Shown here: in pieces, positions 17,445 to 26,491 of the stretch
Layout of the letters: each line of letters starts with the position of its first letter
Numbering within the stretch: the stretch's first letter is position 1
Origin: Comamonadaceae bacterium
GTDB taxonomy: Bacteria > Pseudomonadota > Gammaproteobacteria > Burkholderiales > Burkholderiaceae_C
Assembly: GCA_947449895.1 (NCBI GenBank)
Contig: CANFSO010000002.1
Coordinates: 1 to 54,827, forward strand
Direction of reading: 5' to 3'
DNA: 54,827 nucleotides
Translations under genes and position numbers: made by a program
Notes under the pieces: generated by a model
Database searches by the model: none
Told to the model about the DNA's origin: nothing
The model's input: the letters and a program-made list of their open reading frames with translations, nothing else

Positions 17445-17537
17445 ATGTTGTTGACACGCCAACTGCCCTTCACACCAAAGCCGCCCCGGCAACGAGGCGG
17501 CTTTTTTGTTTCCGGAATTCTTAACTTCACTTTGTGA
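17445..17537 (+). CDS. possible 30-codon leader ORF before phoH
   Basis: ATG at 17445 opens a 30-residue reading frame (starts MLLTRQLPFTPKPPRQRGG) whose TGA overlaps the GTG start of phoH (GTGA at 17534-17537). The frame runs through the hairpin at 17479-17508. It has no clear ribosome-binding site. It could be a coupled leader peptide or chance; there is no homology evidence. Confidence 0.25.
   Translation: MLLTRQLPFTPKPPRQRGGFFVSGILNFTL
17479..17508 (+). terminator. rho-independent terminator after bcp
   Basis: AGCCGCC (17479-17485) pairs with GGCGGCT (17496-17502) around a 10-base loop and is followed by a run of T. It would end the bcp transcript just before phoH. Confidence 0.85.
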
Positions 17538-19213
17538 GTCACAAGCCCATGCCCTTGCCACCCGCCCCGACCAAACGTGCCGCCCTGCTTTCAACTGACG
17601 CTTTGAATGCGCCTGTGCACCCTTCGGCCAAGGCTGGCCGAAAATCAGGGCCTGTCGAAGCACTCACCAAAACGCGTCCACTCCCTGTGGAAAAACACCC
17701 GTCGGTAGAGCTTGAACACCCGACGGCCTTTCTGGAGCAAACCCGCCCAAGTCCGGTCAAGTCACTATCGACACACGCAAAAAAGGCAGCGCCAGTGGCC
17801 AAGCAGCGCAAGCCAAAGCCAACGGGCCCGACAAAACTCTTTGTGCTCGACACCAACGTGCTGATGCACGACCCGATGTGCCTGTTCCGTTTCGAAGAGC
17901 ACGACATCTTCTTGCCGATGATTGTTCTGGAAGAGCTCGACGGCCACAAAAAAGGCATGAGCGAAGTCGCACGCAATGCGCGCCAAACCAGCCGCACGTT
18001 GGATGCACTGGCCGGCGCACAAGGCGCAGACATTGCCAAGGGCTTGAACTTAGACACCACAGGTCACACGGAAGCGCGTGGCTGCTTGCTGTTCCAGACT
18101 AGGCCGCTGGACTACACGCTGCCCATGAGCCTGCCCCAAGGCAAGGCTGACAACCAGATTTTGGGGGTTGTTGAAGCACTGCGCAAAGAACAAGCACCGC
18201 GTGAGGTTGTGCTGGTGTCCAAAGACATCAACATGCGCGTCAAGGCCCGCGCCTTGGGCCTGCTGACCGACGACTACCAGAACGACAAAACGCTGGAAGA
18301 CGGCGATCTGCTGTACCCCGGCTCACTGTTGCTGCCGAATGATTTCTGGACGCACCAGAGCAAGACGCTTGAGAGCTGGCAGCAAGGCAGCCACACTTTC
18401 TACCGCATCACCGGTCCAATCGTGCCCAGCCTGATGATCAACCAGTTTGTCTACTTTGAGGCCCCCGGTGAGCCACCGCTGTATGCGCGCGTGACAGAGA
18501 TTCGCGCCAAAACCGCGGTACTGAAGACGCTGAAGGATTTCAATCATCTGAAAAATGCAGTCTGGGGAGTGACCGCGCGCAATCGTGAGCAAAACTTCGC
18601 GCTGAACTTGTTAATGGACCCGGAAGTCGACTTCGTCACGCTCGCTGGCAACGCTGGTACCGGCAAAACCCTGATGGCGCTGGCCAGCGGTTTGACTCAG
18701 GTGCTGGACGACAGGCGTTACACGGAAATCATCATGACGCGGGCCACCGTGTCCGTCGGTGAAGACATCGGCTTTCTGCCCGGCACGGAAGAAGAAAAAA
18801 TGGGCCCCTGGATGGGTGCGTTGGACGACAACTTGGAGGTTCTGGGCAAAACAGAAAGTGGCTCTGGTGAGTGGGGGCGCGCCGCCACCAACGAGTTGAT
18901 CCGCTCGCGCATCAAGGTCAAAAGCATGAACTTCATGCGCGGCCGCACCTTCCTCAACAAGTATGTGATCATTGATGAGGCGCAGAATTTGACGCCCAAG
19001 CAAATGAAGACACTCATCACGCGGGCTGGTCCAGGCACCAAAATTATCTGCATGGGTAATCTGGCCCAGATTGACACGCCCTATTTGACCGAAGGCTCTT
19101 CAGGCCTGACCTACGCGGTGGACCGCTTCAAAGGTTGGCCGCATGGTGGTCACATCACACTGGCACGTGGCGAGCGTTCGCGTCTGGCGGACTTTGCCAG
19201 CGAAGTGCTTTAA
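17534..19213 (+). CDS. PIN-domain / PhoH-like ATPase fusion
   Basis: A 559-residue protein. The first ~95 residues are a low-complexity Pro/Lys/Ser-rich extension. A PIN nuclease domain follows (KLFVLDTNVLMHDP, IVLEELDGHKKG, LVSKDINMRVKARALG) with the acidic residues of the fold. The C-terminal PhoH ATPase has Walker A GNAGTGKTLMALA and Walker B YVIIDEAQNLTPKQM. Such PhoH2-type fusions are linked with RNA cleavage coupled to unwinding. The start is GTG 17534 or ATG 17549; neither has a strong ribosome site. A bidirectional terminator follows. Confidence 0.93.
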   Translation: MSHKPMPLPPAPTKRAALLSTDALNAPVHPSAKAGRKSGPVEALTKTRPLPVEKHPSVELEHPTAFLEQTRPSPVKSLSTHAKKAAPVAKQRKPKPTGPTKLFVLDTNVLMHDPMCLFRFEEHDIFLPMIVLEELDGHKKGMSEVARNARQTSRTLDALAGAQGADIAKGLNLDTTGHTEARGCLLFQTRPLDYTLPMSLPQGKADNQILGVVEALRKEQAPREVVLVSKDINMRVKARALGLLTDDYQNDKTLEDGDLLYPGSLLLPNDFWTHQSKTLESWQQGSHTFYRITGPIVPSLMINQFVYFEAPGEPPLYARVTEIRAKTAVLKTLKDFNHLKNAVWGVTARNREQNFALNLLMDPEVDFVTLAGNAGTGKTLMALASGLTQVLDDRRYTEIIMTRATVSVGEDIGFLPGTEEEKMGPWMGALDDNLEVLGKTESGSGEWGRAATNELIRSRIKVKSMNFMRGRTFLNKYVIIDEAQNLTPKQMKTLITRAGPGTKIICMGNLAQIDTPYLTEGSSGLTYAVDRFKGWPHGGHITLARGERSRLADFASEVL

Positions 19214-19228
19214 CCAACAGCGCACATG

Positions 19229-19266
19229 AAAAACCCGGCGCTGCCTTGCGGCGAGCCGGGTTTTTT
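19229..19266. terminator. bidirectional terminator between phoH-like gene and phaR
   Basis: AAAACCCGGC and GCCGGGTTTT form a stem around a GC-rich loop that can itself pair. There are A residues on one side and a T6 run on the other, so it can end transcripts from both converging genes. Confidence 0.85.
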
Positions 19267-19306
19267 CACGTTTCTGGAATACGTTAATCGAGTCGTGATC
19301 CAGTAC

Positions 19307-19831
19307 TCATCGCTTGAGACCAAAAGCAGTCAACATCTGCTCGCTTTGCTGCTGCATCTGTTCCTGCATTTGCGTGAAAAGCGATTTGGATTGTTCAACG
19401 TAGGTTCCCATCATGCCCTGCATCATGGGCGACTGGGCCTTCATCAACTGAGCCCACGTCTCTGGCGACATACCCTTAGATTGCTCACTCATCTTGACTT
19501 GCAAATCCATAAAGGATTCAACATTTTTTTCAAGATAAGCCCCCATAAAACCCTGCATGGCATTGCCGTAAAAACGGATGATATTGGCCAACACCGCTTC
19601 AGTGAACATCGGCGCACCACCGGTTTCCTCTTCAAGGATGATTTGCAGCAAGATGCTGCGTGTCAGGTCGTCACTGCTCTTGGCATCGCGGACCACAAAG
19701 ACCGCCCCACTCATCACCAACTGGCGGACATCCGTCAGCGTGATGTAGGTGGAGGTGGCGGTGTCGTACAGACGCCGGTTCGGATATTTTTTGATCACAC
19801 GGACTGGCACGACTTTGGTCTCCGGACTCAT
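19307..19831 (-). CDS. phaR: polyhydroxyalkanoate synthesis repressor PhaR
   Basis: A 174-residue DNA-binding repressor of PHB granule genes. The N-terminal PHB_acc_N domain is VIKKYPNRRLYDTATSTYITL, followed by the two PHB_acc repeats (FTEAVLANIIRFYGNAMQ and LEKNVESFMDLQ). The C-terminus is Gln/Met-rich (EQMQQQSEQML). The frame is open upstream: the start used here (19831) begins just before the conserved domain, but the ATG at 19918 has a better ribosome site (GGAG at 9 bases) and would add 29 residues. No phaC or phaA gene is in the window. The 226 bases upstream, to the GntR gene, hold nothing I recognise. Confidence 0.93.
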   Translation of the reverse strand: MSPETKVVPVRVIKKYPNRRLYDTATSTYITLTDVRQLVMSGAVFVVRDAKSSDDLTRSILLQIILEEETGGAPMFTEAVLANIIRFYGNAMQGFMGAYLEKNVESFMDLQVKMSEQSKGMSPETWAQLMKAQSPMMQGMMGTYVEQSKSLFTQMQEQMQQQSEQMLTAFGLKR

Positions 19832-20057
19832 TGTTGATTCGGCACCGGATTCAACGGTGCTATTTTTGATTTTTGGCAAGTTCTGATTCCTTCGGAGACA
19901 AGTGGTGGCTCGTTCCATTCTAGAAAGCTCCGGGCGGCTTTCTTCCCTTGGTTTACCCTTGAGCTTACCTTGCGTTTTGGTCGCCACGTTCGAGTCCAGC
20001 CAAACACGTACCAACAGGCGATCGTCAATCAAACATCACAGATGCATTAACGAAGCG

Positions 20058-20831
20058 CTACGAAAATTGAATGTCATATGCAGTTTGATTACAGTCCAGC
20101 AGCGCCGGTGAAATTTCTTGCTCCAACACATCGAACATGACATCGACAAAATCCATCAGTCCATCTGAGGCTGCAATCGCTGCGTCCACCTGACCACTGG
20201 CGACCGCATCAATCACTGCAATGTGCCCCTCCACCGTGGCTCGCAAATCCGGTATTTCTTCGGTTTTGATGTGGTAAATCCAGCCGATGCGCCGAAAAAT
20301 AGTGTGCAAAGGTCTCATTGTGCTGTCGACAAACGGCTCATTGGCTGCAGACAACAAAAGTTGGTCAATATGTCGATCCACCCTGTTGAATTGGTCAATG
20401 CTCATGCCCGCACCGTTGTCGATTAACTGCCGCTTGATGTGCTGCATTTGGTTGCGGTGGGTCGCTCCTGAGCGCTCCGTTGCCAGCCGAATCACAAAGC
20501 GCTCCATGTCACGCCGCAAATCCAATAGCCGACGGTCGCGCGACAGGTCGATAGGTGCAATCTGAATTCCGTTTCGTGGGCTGACGATCAGCAACGTGTC
20601 CGTAGCCAACCTGCTTACCGCTTGGTGTACAGGGGTGCGGCCAAAGCCCAGCATGCCTTGCAGTTCGTGCATGGCCAAAAACCGGCCCGGTTTGAGCTCA
20701 CAGCAAATGAGTAACTCTTCCAATCGCTCATAAGCTTGCTCTGACAAATTATGCTGACTTGCTTTCCGGGGTGCGCTCGTTAACGCCGATTCTTTCTCGG
20801 TGTTACTGCGAAAAATTGGGGCGGCATTCAT
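20058..20831 (-). CDS. GntR-family regulator with FCD domain
   Basis: A 257-residue FadR-subfamily regulator. The winged helix spans about residues 28-90 (SEQAYERLEELLICCELKPG, FGRTPVHQAVSRL). An all-helical FCD domain carries the usual metal/ligand positions (DLRRDMERFVIRLA, DRHIDQLLLSAA, EGHIAVIDAVASG). The family mostly responds to carboxylates and sugar acids. It is divergent from the idonate/gluconate genes, so it is probably their local repressor. Confidence 0.93.
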   Translation of the reverse strand: MNAAPIFRSNTEKESALTSAPRKASQHNLSEQAYERLEELLICCELKPGRFLAMHELQGMLGFGRTPVHQAVSRLATDTLLIVSPRNGIQIAPIDLSRDRRLLDLRRDMERFVIRLATERSGATHRNQMQHIKRQLIDNGAGMSIDQFNRVDRHIDQLLLSAANEPFVDSTMRPLHTIFRRIGWIYHIKTEEIPDLRATVEGHIAVIDAVASGQVDAAIAASDGLMDFVDVMFDVLEQEISPALLDCNQTAYDIQFS

Positions 20832-20849
20832 TTCTTTATGCTCAACTTT

Positions 20850-20968
20850 TTAACAATTGCAGCGGTGAACAACGACTTATCTTTTGTGTGTTCATTTTTA
20901 CGGATGCAATGCTCAAGTCCAGCAGGGTAAACACCGTGACATTCAGTGAAATATCACAGTATTGTTAA
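20850..20968. promoter_or_regulatory. inverted pair of 8-mers in the GntR/idnO divergent gap
   Basis: TTAACAAT (20850-20857) and ATTGTTAA (20961-20968) are perfect inverse copies with similar flanks (AATTGTTAAAAA on one strand, TATTGTTAAGAA on the other). They lie about 100 bases apart inside the 260-base regulatory gap. They could be two GntR sites that allow looping. The rest of the gap is AT-rich with no gene. Confidence 0.35.
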
Positions 20969-21091
20969 GAAATTCTTGTTTCGTCAATCACAAAAAATTC
21001 TGTGCCTAACGTGACGTTGACTCCAGCCAGCGCGTGTCTAACGATCAGCCGGTCCCACCACTACCCACTGATTCAACATCTCACACCACCC

Positions 21092-21862
21092 ATGTCACAC
21101 CCCATGTTCAGTCTTTCAGGACGCACCGCACTGGTGACAGGTTCTTCACGCGGCCTAGGCCACGCCATAGCAGAAGGCATGGCTCAGGCGGGTGCTAGCT
21201 TAGTGCTCAACGGTGTTGATAAGGCGCGCTTAAAGCAAAGAGCCAAAGGGCTTCGAGAAAAAGGCTACACCGTCCATGAAGCGGCATTCGATGTGACCGA
21301 TGAAGCGGCTGTATTGGCTGCTTTTACCAAGCTGGATGAGGACGGCATTGACGTGAATATTTTGGTCAACAACGCCGGCATTCAATTGCGCAAACCGTTG
21401 GTTGATATTTCCATCGACGATTGGAACAAGGTCATCAACACCAATCTGACCAGCTCATTTTTGGTCGGCCGCGAGGCAGCCCGACGCATGATTGCCCGGG
21501 GCCGAGGCGGCAAGATCATCAACATCGGTTCTTTGACCAGCGAAGCTGCGCGGGCCACCGTTGGCCCCTACACGACAGCCAAAGGCGGCATCAAAATGCT
21601 GACGCGGGCGATGACCGCTGAATGGGCCGAACACGGGATTCAGGCCAACGCCATTGGCCCAGGCTACATGGCCACCGAGATGAACAAAGCCTTGCTTGAA
21701 AACCCGTCGTTCGATGCCTGGGTCAAAGGCCGCACGCCAGCACGCCGTTGGGGGCAGCCCAACGAATTGGCAGGTACGGCCATTTTTCTAGCCTCGTCCG
21801 CCTCTGACTACGTTAACGGACAAATCATTTATGTGGATGGCGGCATGTTGGCAGTCCTGTGA
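21092..21862 (+). CDS. idnO: SDR-family gluconate 5-dehydrogenase-like enzyme
   Basis: A 256-residue short-chain dehydrogenase. It has the cofactor motif TGSSRGLGHAIA, NNAG (LVNNAGIQLRKP), and the catalytic Ser in INIGSLTSEAAR with Tyr/Lys in GPYTTAKGG; its overall look is IdnO/Gno. It would reduce 5-keto-D-gluconate to D-gluconate. The frame is open to a GTG at 21002, but the ATG at 21092 (MSHPMFSLSGRTALV) starts where the family does; a further ATG at 21104 is possible. It is the first gene of the sugar-acid operon. Confidence 0.88.
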   Translation: MSHPMFSLSGRTALVTGSSRGLGHAIAEGMAQAGASLVLNGVDKARLKQRAKGLREKGYTVHEAAFDVTDEAAVLAAFTKLDEDGIDVNILVNNAGIQLRKPLVDISIDDWNKVINTNLTSSFLVGREAARRMIARGRGGKIINIGSLTSEAARATVGPYTTAKGGIKMLTRAMTAEWAEHGIQANAIGPGYMATEMNKALLENPSFDAWVKGRTPARRWGQPNELAGTAIFLASSASDYVNGQIIYVDGGMLAVL

Positions 21863-21969
21863 CGCACATGAGACCATTGGCACCCTAAAAATCAGTAGCC
21901 AAATAATGATTCAAAAAAGCTAATGTCTGACTTGAATAGCCCGAAATAAACCGACGAAAGAAATGCATC

Positions 21970-23004
21970 ATGGAAGCACTGGTCATACACGCTGCAGGCG
22001 ATCTGCGCGTTGAAAACATACCCACACCCGAGCTCAGATCCGGGCAATTGAAAGTACGCGTGCGCTGCGGCGGTATATGCGGCTCTGACCTACACTATTA
22101 CCAGCATGGCGGCTTCGGCACGATTCGGGTTAAAGAGCCTATGGTTTTAGGTCATGAGGTCGCGGGTGTGATTGAGGCGGTTGGCGCAGGCGTCAGCAGC
22201 TTCACCGCTGGTGAACGCATCGCTGTCAGCCCCAGTCAACCCTGCGGCGCTTGCCAATATTGCCAAAAAGGGTTGCAAAACCACTGCCTGGACATGCGCT
22301 ACTACGGCAGTGCTATGCGGACGCCGCATGTGCAAGGCGCCTTCCGCCAAGAGATCGTGATCGAAACCTCGCAGGCGCATCGACTCGCAGACCAAGTGAG
22401 TGACGGCGAAGGCTCTATGGCCGAACCGCTGGCCGTGGCCCTGCATGCAGTCCGGAGAGCAGGCTCACTGATCGGCAAACACGTGCTCGTCACGGGCTGT
22501 GGACCGATCGGCGCCCTGGTCATCGTCGCAGCTCGTAGAGCGGGTGCGGCGCACATCGTCGCAACAGACATGAGCGCCTTCACTCTGAGCAAAGCCCTCA
22601 AGGTAGGCGCCGACGAAGTGGTCAATGTCGCTGAAGAACCTGGTGGTCTGTCACGCTTCACGACCGACAAAGGTCAGTTCGACGTGTTGTTTGAAGCCAG
22701 TGGCAATGAACGTGCACTTCGCGGTGCATTCGACGCTTTACGGCCACGCAGCATCATTGTGCAAGTCGGCTTAGGCGGAGAGATGACCTTGCCGATCAAC
22801 ACCATCGTTGCCAAAGAGTTTGACTTGCGTGGGGCATTTCGCTTTCATGAAGAATTCGCCACCGCCGTCGAGATGATCAACAAAGGACTGGTGGATCTGA
22901 AGCCGCTGATCTCAGCAACCTTGTCGTACCGTGACTCTGCACGGGCATTCGCACTCGCCGCCGACCGCTCGCAAGCGATGAAGGTGATTCTGAACTTCGA
23001 CTGA
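21970..23004 (+). CDS. idnD: L-idonate 5-dehydrogenase-like zinc alcohol dehydrogenase
   Basis: A 344-residue MDR enzyme. Catalytic zinc ligands are in GGICGSDLHYY and VLGHEVAG. The structural zinc cysteines are in PCGACQYCQKGLQNHC. The Rossmann motif is GCGPIGALVIVAARRAGA. The LHYYQHGGFG segment after the first cysteine is typical of L-idonate 5-dehydrogenase, which oxidises L-idonate to 5-ketogluconate. It lies 107 bases after the SDR gene. An L-gulonate or other polyol substrate cannot be excluded. Confidence 0.87.
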   Translation: MEALVIHAAGDLRVENIPTPELRSGQLKVRVRCGGICGSDLHYYQHGGFGTIRVKEPMVLGHEVAGVIEAVGAGVSSFTAGERIAVSPSQPCGACQYCQKGLQNHCLDMRYYGSAMRTPHVQGAFRQEIVIETSQAHRLADQVSDGEGSMAEPLAVALHAVRRAGSLIGKHVLVTGCGPIGALVIVAARRAGAAHIVATDMSAFTLSKALKVGADEVVNVAEEPGGLSRFTTDKGQFDVLFEASGNERALRGAFDALRPRSIIVQVGLGGEMTLPINTIVAKEFDLRGAFRFHEEFATAVEMINKGLVDLKPLISATLSYRDSARAFALAADRSQAMKVILNFD

Positions 23005-23063
23005 ACGCGAGCGTTCGGCCATCAGCCACTGATTACCGCCCCTTCATCCTTCAAGTCGCCTTA

Positions 23064-24311
23064 ATGTCCACCCTCATCACTGACGTCCAAGTTATCCTCA
23101 CAGCGCCTGAAGGCATCAACCTCATGGTCGTGAAGGTCCACACCAATCAAGCCGGTTTGTACGGACTCGGTTGCGCCACTTTTGCCTACCGACATTTGGC
23201 CGTGAAGTGCGTGGTCGAAGACTACTTGAAGCCACTGCTGATAGGCCGTGACGTCTCTGCGATAGAAGAGCTTTGGCAGTTGATGCACCAAAACGCTTAC
23301 TGGCGCAACGGCCCGATTGAGAACAATGCGATCTCGGGTGTCGACATGGCTTTGTGGGATATCAAAGGCAAGATGGCCAACATGCCGCTGTACCAGCTCT
23401 TTGGTGGCAAAGTGCGAGAAGGTGTGCCGATCTACCGCCATGCAGACGGCAACTCCATGAGCGAGCTGTGCGACAACATCCAAAAGTACCAAGCCCAAGG
23501 CATCACCCACATTCGCTGCCAGAGCGGTGGTTATGGCGGCAGCAGCTACGGTTCGGTAACCTCCACGGCCCCTGAAAAAGCCCTTGATGGGATCTACTTG
23601 GACAGCAAGAAATACATGCGCGACACGCGGGCTATGTTCGACACCATTCGAAGCCAAGTCGGCTTTGACGTTGAGCTTTGCCATGATGTGCATGAACGCC
23701 TCAAGCCGATTGAAGCCATCAAGTTCGCTTGCGAGTTAGAAGAATTCGACCTGTTTTTCCTAGAAGACGCCATCCCACTGGAGGACGGTAATTGGCTGCG
23801 CCAACTGAGGGCCAAAACCAAAATTCCGCTGGCACAAGGAGAGCTCTTCAACAATCCTTACGAATGGAAATTCCTCATCGCCGAGCAACTCATTGACTTT
23901 ATCCGCGTGCATCTGAGCCAAATTGGCGGCATCACGGCGGGCCGAAAGTTGCAAATTTTTGCGGAGCAATTTGGCGTCAGAACTGCCTGGCATGGCCCCG
24001 GCGATATGTCGCCACTGGCTCACGCTGCCAACATACACATCGACTTGTCCGCGCGTAACTTTGGCGTGCAGGAATGGTCCGGCACTGAACCGCCTAACTT
24101 TGTCATTCAAGAATTGAAAGGCCCCAGGGACGCCTTACTGGACGTTTTCTCAGGATTGCCAGAATTTAGAAATGGCTACGTTTACGCCAACGATAAACCA
24201 GGTTTAGGTGTTGACATTGACGAGATTGAGGCCAGGAAATACCCCTGCGTCAATGCGGTAACCCAATGGACGCAAACGCGTCTTAGGGATGGTTCACTTC
24301 AGGTACCCTGA
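23064..24311 (+). CDS. ManD/RspA-type acid-sugar dehydratase (enolase superfamily)
   Basis: A 415-residue mandelate-racemase-like dehydratase of the RspA/ManD group. The N-terminal capping domain (YWRNGPIENNAISGVDMALWDIKGK) is followed by a barrel with metal ligands in VELCHDVHERL, FFLEDAIP and LAQGELFN, then AWHGPGDMSPLAHAAN and NFGVQEW. Members dehydrate D-mannonate or D-gluconate to 2-keto-3-deoxygluconate; many have low activity. The idnO/idnD neighbours favour D-gluconate. The family's usual length is about 400. Confidence 0.88.
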   Translation: MSTLITDVQVILTAPEGINLMVVKVHTNQAGLYGLGCATFAYRHLAVKCVVEDYLKPLLIGRDVSAIEELWQLMHQNAYWRNGPIENNAISGVDMALWDIKGKMANMPLYQLFGGKVREGVPIYRHADGNSMSELCDNIQKYQAQGITHIRCQSGGYGGSSYGSVTSTAPEKALDGIYLDSKKYMRDTRAMFDTIRSQVGFDVELCHDVHERLKPIEAIKFACELEEFDLFFLEDAIPLEDGNWLRQLRAKTKIPLAQGELFNNPYEWKFLIAEQLIDFIRVHLSQIGGITAGRKLQIFAEQFGVRTAWHGPGDMSPLAHAANIHIDLSARNFGVQEWSGTEPPNFVIQELKGPRDALLDVFSGLPEFRNGYVYANDKPGLGVDIDEIEARKYPCVNAVTQWTQTRLRDGSLQVP

Positions 24312-24422
24312 TGACACGGATTTATGTCGGCGCAATAAACTTCATATATCTTTTCCTTGCATCAATCATTTCCCATCATTGAATGCACTACGCTGATAAG
24401 TCATAAATTTCTAGGACTGTCA

Positions 24423-24977
24423 GTGACAAAGTTGGTCTGGACACTTTTAATTTTGGCGCCTTTAGCCTGCTCAGCGCAGGTCGTCAACAATCAAGCTAGC
24501 CCTGTTCGCACAGCGGATCCATCGATTCAATTGCAGCCCAAGCCAAACAACTATCAGAACCTTGGTCAAGGCTATGCCAGTGCACTAGACCAAGCACGTG
24601 ATCGTTTGGAACTGACCGCCCCACAGCAACAACTCTGGCAAGCCTATGAGGCTTCAATAGATGCCTACAACGGTCTTCATTACCGTGAAATGCCGGTTGT
24701 GTCGGCTCAAGGAGACAAAGCACCACGACAAATCGGTCGCCTAGTAGACAACCTGCAAAATCGCTTGGCGTCTCTCGAAGAGGTAGAGCAAGCGTCGAAG
24801 ATACTTTATGCAGGCCTCACCGCAGCTCAACAAATTACCGCGGATCAGCTCTTGCTGGCGACTGTGCCTATGTTCGTATCAAGTGCTGGAACGATGAACC
24901 CAACTCCGGGACCCAGTGGAAGGTCAGACAGCACAAAGCGTTCGCGTCGCGGAGGCGGCTCGGGCCCCGGTTTTTAA
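24423..24977 (+). CDS. Spy/CpxP-like periplasmic protein with LTXXQ motifs
   Basis: A 184-residue exported protein. The start is GTG 24423, with AGGA six bases upstream; a longer frame exists to a TTG at 24357. The signal peptide (MTKLVWTLLILAPLACSAQ) may also be a lipoprotein signal, because a Cys follows LAPLA. Two LTxxQ-type repeats occur (ELTAPQQQLW and GLTAAQQITADQ), as in Spy/CpxP chaperones. The C-terminus is low-complexity, Ser/Arg/Gly-rich. Its last 4 bases overlap the converging antiporter gene. The function is inferred from the motif only. Confidence 0.72.
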   Translation: MTKLVWTLLILAPLACSAQVVNNQASPVRTADPSIQLQPKPNNYQNLGQGYASALDQARDRLELTAPQQQLWQAYEASIDAYNGLHYREMPVVSAQGDKAPRQIGRLVDNLQNRLASLEEVEQASKILYAGLTAAQQITADQLLLATVPMFVSSAGTMNPTPGPSGRSDSTKRSRRGGGSGPGF

Positions 24978-26491
24978 CTCGCGTCAGTTTCTTCCTGTGT
25001 CATTTTTTCTGCTGCCAGCGGCAGTTTTAGGCCCACCGTGATCACTTCCCCATCGACCATGCTTCGAACGCTTAATTCTGCATAGTCAAGCTGTACACGA
25101 TCACCCACAACCAAAGGCCTTTTGACGACTTTGGCAAGCCACCGGTCAACGCACAAGTCGGCGTCGAGTGGGGCCTTCAAGCTGTAAAAATCGCACAGAT
25201 CGGCAACACTCACATTAGCCTGCAAGGTAAAGTCACCGAATGTGGCGCGGACGGCGGTGGTGTCGTCTTGAGCTGGCAACAAAACACCCATTCGACGTGC
25301 AAACCAGCCGATGGTGCTGCCTTGAAGAACCAGCGATGCTAGGACCACCACAAAAGCGACATTAAAGATAATGCGCGCCTCGGGCAAGTTGGCCATGAAA
25401 GGAAAGATGGCCAAAACAATGGGGACTGCACCTCTGAGTCCGACCCAAGAAATATAGGTTATTTCTTTGGAAGAAAATCTCATGGGGTACAGGCAAACGA
25501 ATACAGCCAAGGGCCGTGCAACGAACATCAGCATGGCCGCCACGCCCAATGCGGGCCAGATGGTGCCAACGATTTCAGATGGCGTCACCAGCAACCCAAG
25601 CAGCACAAACATCAGCGCTTGCGACAACCAAGCGTAGCCATCAAGGGCTGACAGCGCCGACTTGACGATCTCAGGCACCCGACGGTTCAGCACGATGCCA
25701 AAAAGATACACCGCTAAAAAACCCGATCCGTTGACCCAAGTGGTGAATGCGAACACCACCAACCCGGCCATGGCCAGCAACAACGCAATGACTGAACCGA
25801 TTTCCTGAATCTTGGGAAGTTTGGGCAACAACAATGCAAAGACACGGCCAATGCCGATGCCCAGCAGACCGCCCCAGAAAAACTGCTGGACCAGTGAAGT
25901 GGCAAAGCTGATGAAGGTCAGATCACTCGCAGCACCCGTGGCGGCAGCCGTGGCCAAGCCGATCAGGGTCAAGGTCAGGTAAACGGCCATCGGGTCATTG
26001 ATGCCAGACTCAATCTCCAGCGTGGCGGAGACCCGCTCGTTCAACTGAACGTTAGATGTTTTGAGCAGCGAAAAAACGGCGGCTGCATCGGTGGAGCCCA
26101 CGACTGCTCCAAGCAAAAAAGCACTGGTCCAGCTGAGGTGAAGCAAGAAAACAGCGGCTACCGCAGTGAAGCCGGCGGTCAGAGCGACACCCAGCGATGC
26201 CAATACCAAGGCTGGCTTTAAGCCGGTCCGAAACGTCGGGTAATGGGTTCGAAGCCCACCATCGAGCAAGATGATGACGAGTGCAATATTCCCCACCCAG
26301 AAGCTGAGCCGGTAATCCTCAAAGTCCAAGCCGCCCGGCCCATCGACACCCGCAAAAACCCCACTGAGTAAAAAGGCCAGCAAAAAGGAAAATCCGACAC
26401 GCGCCGAAAAAACGCCAGCCAACACGCTGACAAAAATCAATGCAGAAGAGGCGAGCAATGGCACGCTGAGGAAGTCTAGATTCAAGGTCAT
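24974..26491 (-). CDS. nhaP2: NhaP2/CvrA-type K+/H+ antiporter (CPA1 family)
   Basis: A 505-residue inner-membrane cation/proton antiporter. About 12 hydrophobic segments span residues 10-390, with the conserved GVDGPGGLDFEDYRLSFWVG, VGSTDAAAVFSLLK (transport-site Asp) and LRGAVPIVLAIFP. A cytoplasmic TrkA-C-like domain follows (about 400-490, DLCDFYSLKAPLDADLCVDRWLA). It probably exchanges K+ or Na+ for H+ in osmotic and pH control. No neighbouring gene is functionally linked. The 168 bases upstream of its start are AT-rich and hold no gene. Confidence 0.92.
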   Translation of the reverse strand: MTLNLDFLSVPLLASSALIFVSVLAGVFSARVGFSFLLAFLLSGVFAGVDGPGGLDFEDYRLSFWVGNIALVIILLDGGLRTHYPTFRTGLKPALVLASLGVALTAGFTAVAAVFLLHLSWTSAFLLGAVVGSTDAAAVFSLLKTSNVQLNERVSATLEIESGINDPMAVYLTLTLIGLATAAATGAASDLTFISFATSLVQQFFWGGLLGIGIGRVFALLLPKLPKIQEIGSVIALLLAMAGLVVFAFTTWVNGSGFLAVYLFGIVLNRRVPEIVKSALSALDGYAWLSQALMFVLLGLLVTPSEIVGTIWPALGVAAMLMFVARPLAVFVCLYPMRFSSKEITYISWVGLRGAVPIVLAIFPFMANLPEARIIFNVAFVVVLASLVLQGSTIGWFARRMGVLLPAQDDTTAVRATFGDFTLQANVSVADLCDFYSLKAPLDADLCVDRWLAKVVKRPLVVGDRVQLDYAELSVRSMVDGEVITVGLKLPLAAEKMTQEETDAS

